Part shown: one piece after another, positions 1-8,204 of the stretch
Layout of the letters: each line of letters opens with the position of its first letter
Position numbering within the stretch: the stretch's first letter is position 1
From: Methylomonas sp. EFPC3
GTDB lineage: Bacteria; Pseudomonadota; Gammaproteobacteria; Methylococcales; Methylomonadaceae
Length of the DNA: 64,000 nt
Assembly: GCF_029643245.1 (NCBI RefSeq)
Contig: NZ_CP116398.1
Location: forward strand, 186,001-250,000
Direction: 5' to 3'
Notes under the pieces: model-generated
What the model saw: only the letters and a program-made list of their open reading frames with translations
The model's database searches: none
Told to the model about the DNA's origin: nothing
Position numbers and translations under genes: made by a program

Positions 1-291
1 TACAACAAGGCGGTGCCGAAGGCGCGCGGCGAGGCCGACCAGAGGATACGCGCCGCCGAGGGTTACCGCTTCAAACGGATCAACGAAGCCGAAGGCGACG
101 TCACCGCTTTTAACCAAGTCCTGGAACAGTATTTGAAGGCGCCGGAAGTCACTCGCGCCCGGATATACCTGGAAACCATGGCCGAGGTGCTGCCGCAGGC
201 CAAACAACAAATCATCGTTGACGACACGGTGCAACAGATTCTGCCGCTGTTGGCGGTGCCAGGTCCGTCAGGTGTCGAGGTGGCGAAATGA
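1..291 (+). CDS. hflK: HflK C-terminal part (partial at window edge)
   Basis: This is the last 96 codons of the membrane SPFH/band-7 protein HflK, which with HflC forms a cage around the FtsH protease and modulates degradation of membrane proteins. The reading frame is open from base 1. The visible part has the charged helical region (ARGEADQRIRAAEGY) and the conserved tail in which subunits end on a YLETM-like segment and a short hydrophobic end. Its stop overlaps the start of hflC by four bases (ATGA), the usual translationally coupled hflKC arrangement, and this neighbour settles the identity of the fragment. The N-terminal membrane anchor lies outside the window. Confidence 0.93.
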   Translation, partial: YNKAVPKARGEADQRIRAAEGYRFKRINEAEGDVTAFNQVLEQYLKAPEVTRARIYLETMAEVLPQAKQQIIVDDTVQQILPLLAVPGPSGVEVAK

Positions 292-1253
292 GCGGCGCCG
301 GAAAATCGTTAGGCTTAATCGCGATCGCGCTGGTTTTTTTGCTGACCTGTGCCTACACCGTCAACCAAACCGAGCAGGTCATCGTTACCCAATTCGGCAA
401 GCCGGTCGGGCCGCCCATCACCGAGCCGGGTTTACATTTTAAATTGCCGCTCGTGCAACAAATCAACAGCTTCGACAAGCGCTATCTGGCTTGGGACGGG
501 CCGATGGTGGAAATGTCGACCAAGGACAAAACCTACGTTCAGGTCGATACTTTTGCCCGCTGGCGCATCACCGATCCGATGCGCTACTACCTGCGGCTGC
601 GTGACGAGCGTAGCGCCCAATCCCGGCTGGAAGACATCCTGGGCAGCGAAACCCGTACCGCAATCGCCCGTCATGAACTGATCGAGGTGGTCCGCACCGA
701 CAAGGATCGCAAGCCGATGCAGGACGAGAGTCTGGCAGGCCTCGCCAGCGAAGCCGGAATCGGCGTGTTGCGGCCGATCCGGGTTGGCCGGGTAGCGATC
801 GAGCGCGATGTATTCAACGCGGCAGCGCCGAAATTGGCCGAGTTCGGCATCGAATTACTGGACGTACGCTTCAAACGGATCAATTACAACCGGCAAGTGT
901 TGGAGCGGATACACCAGCGTATGATCAGCGAGCGCCTGCAAATTGCGCAACGTTTCCGCTCGGAAGGCGAGGGCGAAGCCGCCCGTATCCACGGCAACAA
1001 GGAACGCGATATCAACGAGATCGAATCCGCGGCTTACAAACAGGTCCAGGAAATTCAAGGCGCGGCCGACGCCAAGGCCGCCGAGATTTACGCCAAAGCC
1101 TACGCACAAAAGCCGGAAGCGGCGGAGTTCTATAAATTCCTGAAAAGTATGGAGACTTATCGGGCCGTGATCGGCGGCGAAGCCAGTCTGGTGCTGTCCA
1201 CCAACAGCGACTTATTCGGCCTGTTGAAACGCGCTGATGCCAAAGGGCGTTGA
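288..1253 (+). CDS. hflC: HflC, FtsH protease modulator
   Basis: A 321-residue SPFH/band-7 protein of normal HflC length. One membrane segment covers about residues 7-25, followed by the periplasmic band-7 domain (about 28-230) and a charged coiled helix rich in Ala/Glu/Arg (about 230-290). As the partner of HflK it acts at the inner membrane to restrain FtsH. The start codon overlaps the hflK stop (ATGA), which fixes the start and implies coupled translation. In related bacteria the upstream genes are usually hfq-hflX; these would lie outside this window. Confidence 0.95.
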   Translation: MSGAGKSLGLIAIALVFLLTCAYTVNQTEQVIVTQFGKPVGPPITEPGLHFKLPLVQQINSFDKRYLAWDGPMVEMSTKDKTYVQVDTFARWRITDPMRYYLRLRDERSAQSRLEDILGSETRTAIARHELIEVVRTDKDRKPMQDESLAGLASEAGIGVLRPIRVGRVAIERDVFNAAAPKLAEFGIELLDVRFKRINYNRQVLERIHQRMISERLQIAQRFRSEGEGEAARIHGNKERDINEIESAAYKQVQEIQGAADAKAAEIYAKAYAQKPEAAEFYKFLKSMETYRAVIGGEASLVLSTNSDLFGLLKRADAKGR

Positions 1254-1349
1254 CGGCTTTACCGGCGGCCGCGCGCGGTTAAGTCGGAATTAAGTTGCCG
1301 CTCGCATGATGCATCCCAACACGATCATTTTGCGAAAAGGAGCTTTGAT

Positions 1350-1718
1350 ATGTGTAAGAAAACCATAATTGCCGTTTTGAGTTTGGCGTTTTCGTCGGCC
1401 GCATTGGCCGACCACGAAGGTTGGGGCCACCGTTGGGGCCATCACCACCATCATCACCACGATTATTACCCGGAATACCGGGAGCGGGTGATTTACTACC
1501 AACCGGCGCCGCCGCCGGTGGTGGAATACGTTCCGGAGCCTTCGTACTATGCACCGCCGCCGCGGCCGCGTTATGACCAGTACGACCAACGTAACCCGCA
1601 AGGTTTGCTGGGCGGCATGGTCGGCAGTGCGATGGGCTACCACTTCGGCGGCGGCGACCCGTTGGCCGCCGGCATCGGCGCCGCGGCCGGCGCACTGTTA
1701 GGTAACGGCATGTACTGA
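1350..1718 (+). CDS. Exported His-rich glycine-zipper protein
   Basis: A 122-residue protein of unknown function. Residues 1-20 are a clear signal peptide ending ALA before Asp21. A run of seven histidines at 31-37 follows, in a His/Trp/Tyr-rich stretch, then a Pro/Tyr-rich linker (50-80) and a C-terminal glycine zipper (about 85-120) of the type found in small outer-membrane or periplasmic proteins that insert in or associate with membranes. AAAAGGAG just upstream is a good ribosome binding site. The histidine run could bind metal ions, but that is inference. It stands alone between hflC and a convergent operon. Confidence 0.8.
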   Translation: MCKKTIIAVLSLAFSSAALADHEGWGHRWGHHHHHHHDYYPEYRERVIYYQPAPPPVVEYVPEPSYYAPPPRPRYDQYDQRNPQGLLGGMVGSAMGYHFGGGDPLAAGIGAAAGALLGNGMY

Positions 1719-1757
1719 TCCGATTGCCGAGTCCGGTCGGCCGTCAGCGACCGTGAC

Positions 1758-1931
1758 TTAATAATTAAGCAGTTGGAAAAAGCTTTTCGGCGCGCCGCAA
1801 ATCGGACATTGCCAGTCGTCCGGGATGTCTTCCCAGCGGGTGCCGGGAGCGATGCCGCTGTCCGGATCGCCTTTGGCTTCGTCGTAAATGTGTTCGCATT
1901 CGCGGCAATGGTATTTTTTGTATTCGGCCAT
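1758..1931 (-). CDS. Rubredoxin (57 aa)
   Basis: A short gene read from the reverse strand, encoding 57 residues beginning MAEYKKYHC. It has the two iron-binding knuckles of rubredoxin: C9-x2-C12 and C42-P-I-C45-G, with the conserved aromatic/acidic middle ([14 protein letters not shown]). Rubredoxins are soluble one-iron electron carriers for redox enzymes such as alkane hydroxylases or oxygen-detoxifying flavodiiron proteins; the partner here is unknown. GGGAGAGAAAGG precedes the ATG. It is the last gene of an apparent three-gene operon with the YqiA-like and DUF2905 genes (16 bases downstream of yqiA). Confidence 0.93.
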   Translation of the reverse strand: MAEYKKYHCRECEHIYDEAKGDPDSGIAPGTRWEDIPDDWQCPICGAPKSFFQLLNY

Positions 1932-1946
1932 ACCTTTCTCTCCCGG

Positions 1947-2450
1947 TTAAGGCGTAAGTTCGGCCAAGAAGCGGTCGAAGGTCATCACCATCAGCGGCAA
2001 AATGCTGAGCAGGCGGTGGTCCGAGTCCAGCATGTGCAAGCGGGCGCGGTGCTCGCGGCAAAAGCGCCAAGCGTTTTCAGGCGGCACGACGTCGTCTTGC
2101 CAGCCGTGAAATACCTCGATGTTGTCGGTGCCGGGGGCGAAACGGTGGCGCGCATAACCGGACAGGTAAAACGCCGGGGCAATTAAAAACAGGCCATGCG
2201 GCTTGATCGTTTCGGCGGCGACGGTCGCCACGTAAGCGCCCATGCTCGAGCCGGCCAGCACGATCCGCTGGTAACCGCGCAAATCCATCGCCAACAGTCG
2301 ATCGATTCGCCATTCCGGATCGTTGCTGGCCTGATAGTCCGGGCTAATAAACTCGAAACCGCGGCTCCTGGCCACCTCGGCCAGCGCCAGGGCTTTTTCG
2401 CCCCACGGAATACTGTCCTTGCCGTGGTTGTATACCACCAGGTTATTCAT
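1947..2450 (-). CDS. YqiA/YcfP-type alpha/beta hydrolase
   Basis: A 167-residue minimal alpha/beta hydrolase of the YqiA/YcfP (UPF0227-like) esterase group. The nucleophile elbow is G67-S-S69-M-G71, the likely acid is Asp120 in the HGWQDD segment, and the catalytic His is H145 in DSDHRL, giving a complete triad. The family acts on small esters in the cytoplasm; natural substrates are not established. The start follows GGGGAAGAG and lies 10 bases after the stop of the DUF2905 gene, so the two are probably cotranscribed with the rubredoxin. Confidence 0.85.
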   Translation of the reverse strand: MNNLVVYNHGKDSIPWGEKALALAEVARSRGFEFISPDYQASNDPEWRIDRLLAMDLRGYQRIVLAGSSMGAYVATVAAETIKPHGLFLIAPAFYLSGYARHRFAPGTDNIEVFHGWQDDVVPPENAWRFCREHRARLHMLDSDHRLLSILPLMVMTFDRFLAELTP

Positions 2451-2460
2451 CTCTTCCCCC

Positions 2461-2676
2461 TCATTTTCGAAAAAACAGATTAGCCAGCACAGTGATCAGC
2501 ACACTGGCCACGATCATCGACGTGATCGGAATGAACACAAAGCTGTTCTTATTTTGAATACGAATGTCGCCGGGCAATTTGCCGAACCAACTGACCAGCC
2601 AAGGCGCGTAGTTGATGACCAAACCCAGGGCCAGAAGCAGGGCGCCAATACTTATCAAGGCTTTGCCGGGTTCCAT
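2461..2676 (-). CDS. DUF2905 small membrane protein
   Basis: A 71-residue protein with two predicted membrane helices (about 5-25 and 46-68) separated by a short loop holding the family signature WFGKLPGDIRIQ. This pattern is diagnostic of the DUF2905 family, whose role is unknown. AAAAGGAG lies eight bases before the ATG. It is the first gene of a likely operon with the YqiA-like esterase and rubredoxin. The pairing with a redox carrier may be incidental. Confidence 0.88.
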   Translation of the reverse strand: MEPGKALISIGALLLALGLVINYAPWLVSWFGKLPGDIRIQNKNSFVFIPITSMIVASVLITVLANLFFRK

Positions 2677-3105
2677 GCTAACTCCTTTTCTTAAAACTTA
2701 CCGGGCTATTCTATGCCGTCCGGGTTTGTTGTGCAGCGCCAGGCTCGGGTTGACTTGTTCCAGGGAGGGCTAAAATAGCGAGCTGTCCGAAACCCGCTTG
2801 AGGTTAATCGAGATGTGGTCGTTTGGACGCGTTCTTGGTGGGCGGATCAGTTGAGGATAATCTTGGCTGCAGGTCGATTGGCTAAAGTCGACCAAAAAAG
2901 ACAGTCGGTTGAACTTTCCAATAACTGTTAATAGATAATAAACTGAATCTGCGTTTGTGGGGGTAGGCTGGGTTGAATGATAATGAAACCCAGCTAGAAA
3001 CCTTAAAGCTGGGTATCGCTGTTGCTCCACCCAGCCTACGCTCCTATCGTCGCTACGCTTTCACCGTCAAGTTACCCTTATCGTTAGTGATTTCAGGAAC
3101 CTCTC
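2677..3105. other. Gene-free stretch with a palindromic repeat and a half attC-like site
   Basis: No convincing gene is seen in these 429 bases. They hold the palindromic element described separately (2963-3039) and, just before the DUF4145 gene, GTTACC (3071-3076) followed by CGTTAGTG (3082-3089), which resembles the right half of an integron attC site. An open frame on the reverse strand (2770-3030) runs through the repeat and has no family resemblance. Confidence 0.6.
2963..3039. repeat. Palindromic GTAGGCTGGGT element, copy A
   Basis: A 77-base imperfect palindrome that begins GTAGGCTGGGTT and ends ACCCAGCCTAC, with an inner pair AACCCAGC / GCTGGGTA. It could fold into a long hairpin with internal loops. 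A closely similar copy lies inverted at 24064-24141. The sequence class is that of short non-coding palindromic repeats scattered between genes in methylotroph and other proteobacterial genomes; mechanism of spread unknown. Confidence 0.85.
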
Positions 3106-3810
3106 ATGTCCAAGCCCGACTACTCCTGGACCTGCCCTTACTGTAGGCAAGTAGCAACAATTAAACCTGACAACGTCAGTAGCTATCTGCACACCTTCGA
3201 GCGGAATAACAAGCTCGGCTTGCTGGGCCTTTATACTTACGCAACTGTTTGCCCCAACAGTAAATGTCGGGATTTCACGATCATCGCTTCACTCTATAAC
3301 GCTCAGCACACCACCAATGGCGTTCGCGTTGTCGGTGAGCCGATCATTCGTTGGGATCTCAAACCACAGTCATCGGCAAAGCCATTTCCAGACTACATTC
3401 CGCCCCCCATCCGCCAAGACTATGAAGAAGCATGTCTGATTTGCAGTTTGAGCCCAAAAGCGTCAGCGACACTTTCGAGGCGCTGCCTTCAGGGAATTAT
3501 TAGGGACTATTGGGGCATTACGAAAGCGCGCCTAGTGGATGAGATTGCCGAACTTAAAGACAAAATCGACTCCACAACTTGGCAGGCCATTGATGCCGTT
3601 CGAAGCATCGGCAATATTGGGGCGCACATGGAGAAGGACATCAACCTTATCGTTGATGTTGAGCCGCAAGAGGCGGACCTGCTCATACGCCTGATCGAAG
3701 TTCTTCTGGAAGAGTGGTACATCCGCCGTCACGAACGCGACGAACACATGCAGAAGGTTATCGCAGCGGCTCAAGGAAAGGCTTCCGCAAAGAATGGCGA
3801 CAATCACTAA
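3106..3810 (+). CDS. DUF4145 protein, probable integron cassette gene
   Basis: A 234-residue protein. The N-terminus carries a zinc-ribbon-like Cys set (C10, C13, C49, C54) and the middle (about 105-205) matches the DUF4145 helical domain (EEACLICSLSPKASATLSRR...GNIGAHMEKD). DUF4145 proteins are often found beside restriction or defence genes and in mobile DNA; their function is unknown. AGGAAC lies upstream of the ATG. Its stop codon falls inside the first box of an attC-like site (3805-3889), and an attC-like half site lies just upstream, so the gene has the layout of an integron gene cassette. Base composition is less GC-rich than the flanks. Confidence 0.82.
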   Translation: MSKPDYSWTCPYCRQVATIKPDNVSSYLHTFERNNKLGLLGLYTYATVCPNSKCRDFTIIASLYNAQHTTNGVRVVGEPIIRWDLKPQSSAKPFPDYIPPPIRQDYEEACLICSLSPKASATLSRRCLQGIIRDYWGITKARLVDEIAELKDKIDSTTWQAIDAVRSIGNIGAHMEKDINLIVDVEPQEADLLIRLIEVLLEEWYIRRHERDEHMQKVIAAAQGKASAKNGDNH

Positions 3811-3889
3811 CCCGGCGGTCAACCGGAGCGAACCCAACAGCACAGCTATTGGGTTCGCTCCGCGCTGGCCGGTTACCTCTACGTTATGC
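3805..3889 (+). other. attC-like integron recombination site
   Basis: The site has the full attC order: R'' box CACTAAC (3805-3811), L'' GGTCAACC (3817-3824), a perfect 13-base stem GGAGCGAACCCAA (3825-3837) / TTGGGTTCGCTCC (3849-3861), L' GGTTACC (3871-3877), a short spacer and R' GTTATGC (3883-3889). L'' and L' pair with one extra base (the C in GGTCAACC), as expected for the extrahelical base that sets strand polarity. No integron integrase gene is in the window, so this would be a stranded cassette. Confidence 0.72.
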
Positions 3890-3907
3890 CTAACCATAGG
3901 AGGGCAG

Positions 3908-4075
3908 ATGGAATCGATAACAGCTTTCGAAAAGGTGAAGAACCCCATCATCACCCTCATAGGAGGACTGTTGCTTGGCGGCTATGTTGCGTGGAATTCT
4001 GATGTAGGCATTCATGAAGAGCGCGTAAAGCTTCTAGAGGCAACGAAAGCCGAGTTGGAGCGTAAAGCCCGGTAG
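3908..4075 (+). CDS. Small membrane protein, possible second cassette gene
   Basis: A 55-residue frame starting at an ATG with AGGAGGG immediately upstream. Residues about 11-28 form a hydrophobic glycine-rich segment (IITLIGGLLLGGYVAW), followed by a charged amphipathic tail (HEERVKLLEATKAELERKAR) that could form a coiled coil. It begins 18 bases after the attC-like R' box, as expected for the next cassette. A longer frame reading back through the attC site (start 3794) exists but lacks a binding site. The TAG stop lies inside the next palindromic repeat, so the repeat may have shortened it. Confidence 0.5.
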   Translation: MESITAFEKVKNPIITLIGGLLLGGYVAWNSDVGIHEERVKLLEATKAELERKAR

Positions 4076-4145
4076 GATGCGGTAAACGGCGTGCACCGCA
4101 TCGTTCGCGACTGGTGCGGTTCGTAAAAACTCACCACACCCTACG
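4072..4145. repeat. Palindromic GTAGGATGCGGT element
   Basis: A 74-base element starting GTAGGATGCGGT and ending ACACCCTAC, with an inner pair GCACCGCA / TGGTGCGG around a short loop. It resembles widespread intergenic palindromes with GTAGG...CCTAC ends. It marks the downstream border of the cassette-like island, and its first bases supply the stop codon of the small membrane protein before it. Confidence 0.65.
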
Positions 4146-4238
4146 CCTGCTTTGGGCTGGACTGTTGACATTGACACTTTAGTTCCGTCTGGTGGCTAAT
4201 GGCGGAATCCAGCCAAACCCAAACATCATCCAAACCAC

Positions 4239-4754
4239 ATGCACCCGACTATCTCCGCCATTCATTCAGACATTACCGAACTGGCCGTCGATGCCATCGT
4301 CAATGCCGCTAATTCTTCGTTGCTCGGCGGCGGCGGGGTGGATGGGGCGATTCATCGTAAGGCGGGACCGGAATTATTGGCTGAGTGCCGCAGCTTGGGC
4401 GGTTGTGCGACCGGAGAGGCCAAGCTGACCAAAGCCTACCGCTTGTCGGCCAAATACGTCATTCATACCGTGGGGCCGGTCTGGCGTGGCGGCTCGGAAA
4501 ACGAGGCTACGCTGTTAGCCGCCTGTTACAGAAATTCGCTGCGGCTGGCGGCGGCGCAGCGGCTGGAGAGTCTGGCCTTTCCCTGCATCAGTACCGGTAT
4601 TTACGGTTATCCGCCGCGCGAGGCTGCGGAAATTGCCGTCGATACCGTTGTGGGCTTTTTAGGTGACCCGGCGTATCGGCTGGCCGTGACCTTTTGCTGT
4701 TTCTCGGAAGCGGATTTGCATATCTACCGCGCCTTGTTGAACAAGGCGGTTTAA
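4239..4754 (+). CDS. Macro-domain O-acetyl-ADP-ribose deacetylase (YmdB type)
   Basis: A 171-residue single macro domain. Residues 19-40 hold the ADP-ribose-binding signature AIVNAANSSLLGGGGVDGAIHR, followed by the late loop CISTGIYGYP. The family hydrolyses O-acetyl-ADP-ribose and can remove mono-ADP-ribose from proteins; some members regulate RNase III. The length fits YmdB. Its stop overlaps the stop of the convergent ATP-grasp-like gene by four bases, so there is no room for a terminator between them. Confidence 0.92.
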   Translation: MHPTISAIHSDITELAVDAIVNAANSSLLGGGGVDGAIHRKAGPELLAECRSLGGCATGEAKLTKAYRLSAKYVIHTVGPVWRGGSENEATLLAACYRNSLRLAAAQRLESLAFPCISTGIYGYPPREAAEIAVDTVVGFLGDPAYRLAVTFCCFSEADLHIYRALLNKAV

Positions 4755-6040
4755 GGCGTAACCACCACCTGGGCGAAGCCGCCGCCCGGCGTGCGGAAAT
4801 TGGTGGTTTGGCCCTGGTACAGCCGGGCGCACACCAGTTGGGTTTGACCGCGATAGACGAAATGGCGTAAATCCAGTTTCAAATCGCCGACATCCAATTG
4901 CCGCTCGCTGGGTTTGACCAGCGTCTGCGCTACATAATCGTGGCGCAGAATCTCGTCGAACACCCGCAAGGTCAGCTTGTCGCCGCGGTAGGCCGCTTTG
5001 CTGCCGTAGCCTTTGGCCGGTTTGAAGAATAACTGCTTACGCTGTTGCCAGAACCACTCGGCATGTTGCGCTTCAACGATGCGGGTTTCAGCGATACCGC
5101 GGCGGAGAATGTCGCGGCTGGCGGCGTCGATGCCGATTTCGGCCAGGAATTCGGCGTCGCCGAGCAAGGCCAGATTTCTTTTGTCCGCATACAGCGCATG
5201 GTTGCGCGGATGCGGCGTCAACACCACGTCGCCGGTCAGATAAGCTTGCAACAAGGGCTGGTGTTTGGCGTGTTCCAAACCGAAGTCGGTCAACCGGTTA
5301 TAAACCAGATCGATCTTGATATCGCCGTGCCATAACGCCGCGTTACGATGGCTCAGCTCGGCCGGATCGAAAATCACAGTTCGGATGCCGTGGCGTTCGA
5401 ACAGCGCTTGAAACAGCAGAAATTCCGGCCACAGGTATTGGTTTTGCGGGTCTTCGTCGACGATTGCTACGGTTTGCAAGGCTTGTCCGCCGCGTTCGCA
5501 GCGCCATTCGTCGGCGAACATCTGCATGAATTGCGCTTCCGGCGCGCTTCCGGTTGCCGCCAACGCCGGCCCGTCGCCGGGGCGCTGGCTGCCGGCTTCT
5601 TCGCAGCAGCGCATCTGCGCCCGGATCGCCAACGCGTTTAGCAAACCGCCGCCGGCATTGGAGTTGATTTCGATCAGCTTGGGTCCGTCCGGGCTCAAAT
5701 GGAAATCGTAGCCGACGAATACGCCGTGGGCCTTGGCCGGAAAGTGCGCCGATTCCGGCGCATAGCCTAGCACCCGTTTTTGGTAGGCGGGCAGGGCGAT
5801 GACTGTTTCGGCCGCGGCGATGACGGCCAACTGCGCCTGCAGGCCGGCCCGGTCCAGAAACACCGGCGCTTCGGCAAACAAATGAGGCCTTTCCTCTCCA
5901 ATCATTCGGTATATGTCGTGCGCGGCGTCCCAGTCGGCCAATTCCCGGCGCAACAGCTCCCGGCTCAGCGAGGCACAGCGGCAGCTTCGGTTGAGTTGTT
6001 CGGCGTTTAGCGCCAGTTTAGGCAAGGGGGCGAGAGTCAT
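4751..6040 (-). CDS. ATP-grasp-like protein of unknown function
   Basis: A 429-residue soluble protein. Two stretches look like an ATP-grasp ligase: KLIEINSNAGGG (about 121-132), the type of acidic metal-binding strand with Asn/Glu found at the end of such active sites, and LFFKPAKGYGSKAAYRGD (about 336-353), resembling the nucleotide-binding strand and glycine loop. The order of these motifs is reversed compared with ordinary ATP-grasp enzymes, which would suggest a circular permutation. Substrate unknown; a peptide or amine ligase is possible but not shown. It stands alone, converging on the macro-domain gene. Confidence 0.7.
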   Translation of the reverse strand: MTLAPLPKLALNAEQLNRSCRCASLSRELLRRELADWDAAHDIYRMIGEERPHLFAEAPVFLDRAGLQAQLAVIAAAETVIALPAYQKRVLGYAPESAHFPAKAHGVFVGYDFHLSPDGPKLIEINSNAGGGLLNALAIRAQMRCCEEAGSQRPGDGPALAATGSAPEAQFMQMFADEWRCERGGQALQTVAIVDEDPQNQYLWPEFLLFQALFERHGIRTVIFDPAELSHRNAALWHGDIKIDLVYNRLTDFGLEHAKHQPLLQAYLTGDVVLTPHPRNHALYADKRNLALLGDAEFLAEIGIDAASRDILRRGIAETRIVEAQHAEWFWQQRKQLFFKPAKGYGSKAAYRGDKLTLRVFDEILRHDYVAQTLVKPSERQLDVGDLKLDLRHFVYRGQTQLVCARLYQGQTTNFRTPGGGFAQVVVTP

Positions 6041-6256
6041 TGGCTATCCGGCAAGCGCGGTTTCTTTTGGCGTTATTTTAACTCGCCGGACGTCGCGGCC
6101 CGGAATAGTTTCGGTGTGGCGAGTTTGGCTGGGGACAAAGCTTGTGTGAGAGAATGTAAAGTTATGAAAATTGCCGGACGGTGCGATACGCACTTGGCAA
6201 TGCCGGACTCGTTGCCGGCCCGATTTAATCCGATCAACCCGATTCAAGCCGTAACT

Positions 6257-7966
6257 ATGTTCTGTTCGCTAAGTTTGCTCCGTATTCTGCCGCGTTTTTT
6301 CACGGTTTTGCTGATGTGTCATTGGGGTGTCGCCGCCGGAGCGGCTGAAACCGATGTCGGCAAAGCCATCGAGGCCTTTCTGAACGGCGGCGGCTCAGCG
6401 CTATTGTCCGGAGCCGAGCTGTCTGAGCAGCGTCCGGCCCTGATTCAGTTATACCGGGCCAATGGCAATCGCTTGTTGTGGTTTGGCGGCGCCAACCCGG
6501 CGCAGAATCGGGAACAGGCTTTGGCCGTATTACGGAATGCGGCCGATGAAGGCTTGAATCCCCGCCATTACGACGCGGAACGTCTGGCCGCATACGCCCG
6601 GCTGGCCGAGACTGCGGCACCGGATGCGCTGGCCGGTTACGATTTGGCCTTGTCTGCGGCGCTGCTGCGTTATGCCGGCGATCTGCATTCGGGACGGGTC
6701 GATCCGCGGAAACTGGATTATCCGGCGCAGCTCGGCGGATTGCGGCCGCAGCCGGATTTGGCGGCAGTCCTGCAACGGCATTGGCAAATGCAGAGTCTGG
6801 CGCAATTGCCTGCCGAACTCGCGCCGAATAACGAGCAATACCGGTTGCTGAAGCGTGCGCTGGCCGACTTCCGCCGCCGATTGCCGGGGACCGAAGCCGG
6901 CGCCGGCTTGGTATTCGCCAAATCGCTGCACCCCGGCGAGGGCGACGCCCAGATGCCGGAACTGCGCCGACGACTGCGCGAATTGGGCGAAGCTGACCTT
7001 CCGGCGGCGGCCGATGCCGACAAGGCCGCCGATATTTACGACGAAGCCAGCGTCGCCGCAGTCAAGCGGATTCAGGAACGCCAGGGCTTGAAGGCCGACG
7101 GTGTGATCGGCCGACAAACCCTGGCCTTGCTGAACCAATCGGTGCCGGAAAAAATTGCCGCTATCGAATTGGCCATGGAACGCATACGCTGGTTGCCGGA
7201 ACCCCCGGCCGGGCCGCATATCGTCGTCAATATCCCGGCTTTTCAGCTCTGGGCTTTCAAGGATTCGCAAGACCCGCAACCTTTGCGGATGAAGGTGATC
7301 GTCGGTAAAGCCCCGGAAAATTTGACGCCGATGCTGGCGGAGGACATGAAGTATCTGGAATTCATGCCCTACTGGAATATTCCGAAAAGTATCATGGACA
7401 AGGAAATTCTGCCGAAATTGGAAGGAGACGAAGCCTTCCTGGACGATCAGGACATCGAACTGGTCGAGCGATACAGCGACGACGAACAGGAAGAAGATGT
7501 CGTCGCCGATCTCAAGCAAGGCCGGCTTCGCGCCCGCCAGCGTCCCGGCGCGAACAATCCGTTGGGCCGGGTGAAGTTCGTGTTTCCGAACAAAGCCGAG
7601 GTCTATTTACACGATACGCCGGGTAAGGCCGCGTTCAACCGCGACCGGCGCGATTTGAGCCACGGCTGCGTCCGCGTCGCCGAGGCCGATAAACTGGCCG
7701 AGTTCGTGTTGAGCGACCAGGAAGGCTGGAATCCGGATACCATCCGGCAGGCAATGGCCGGGCCCAAGACTCAGCGCGTCAGCTTGAAAAAATCGGTACC
7801 GGTCTTGTTTTTCTACGCGACCGCATTTGTTGATCGCGACGGCAAGCCGCGCTTTTATCCGGATATCTACGGTTACGACGCCGCGTTGCGCAATGCGCTC
7901 AACAAATCGGTTCCCGAAACCGGCTCGCAATTGACCAGCAAAGGCAACGCTACCGCAGGTAGTTAG
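6257..7966 (+). CDS. L,D-transpeptidase of the LdtD/YcbB type
   Basis: A periplasmic peptidoglycan cross-linking enzyme that makes 3-3 bonds between diaminopimelate residues. From the ATG at 6257 it is 569 residues; the first ~29 form a signal peptide (LRILPRFFTVLLMCHW...AAGA). A scaffold domain follows, then a PG-binding domain (near ERQGLKADGVIGRQTLALL) and a YkuD catalytic domain with HDTPGK and SHGCVRV; Cys471 is the nucleophile. An upstream ATG (6164) in the same frame would add 31 residues and cannot be ruled out. Family length is about 600. No partner genes nearby. Confidence 0.9.
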   Translation: MFCSLSLLRILPRFFTVLLMCHWGVAAGAAETDVGKAIEAFLNGGGSALLSGAELSEQRPALIQLYRANGNRLLWFGGANPAQNREQALAVLRNAADEGLNPRHYDAERLAAYARLAETAAPDALAGYDLALSAALLRYAGDLHSGRVDPRKLDYPAQLGGLRPQPDLAAVLQRHWQMQSLAQLPAELAPNNEQYRLLKRALADFRRRLPGTEAGAGLVFAKSLHPGEGDAQMPELRRRLRELGEADLPAAADADKAADIYDEASVAAVKRIQERQGLKADGVIGRQTLALLNQSVPEKIAAIELAMERIRWLPEPPAGPHIVVNIPAFQLWAFKDSQDPQPLRMKVIVGKAPENLTPMLAEDMKYLEFMPYWNIPKSIMDKEILPKLEGDEAFLDDQDIELVERYSDDEQEEDVVADLKQGRLRARQRPGANNPLGRVKFVFPNKAEVYLHDTPGKAAFNRDRRDLSHGCVRVAEADKLAEFVLSDQEGWNPDTIRQAMAGPKTQRVSLKKSVPVLFFYATAFVDRDGKPRFYPDIYGYDAALRNALNKSVPETGSQLTSKGNATAGS

Positions 7967-8204
7967 TGGGCCGTTATCAATCCGGCCCCTAAAGACCGGT
8001 CGGCGTGAGTCTTGTCGATAGGCTTTTCGACCAGGCCAGTCCGCTCGGCATACCAGTCATTGACGGGGCCGGGTTCATCAGCGCGCGCCCCTGTCATCCT
8101 TAAGCCGTTCGCTGCGAATTCGAGTGCTACCGAAGCTCGCGCCCGCAAATTTTTACGGTAAATTCCAAGACGCAGGGCGTTGCGCTCATTGTCTTCGGGC
8201 CGTC

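Noticed and set aside
2770-3030. 86-residue frame on the reverse strand
   Set aside because: It runs through the palindromic element, lacks a ribosome site and matches nothing I know.
7963-8148. 61-residue reverse frame between the L,D-transpeptidase and SRPBCC genes
   Set aside because: Unlikely composition, no start signal; treated as chance.
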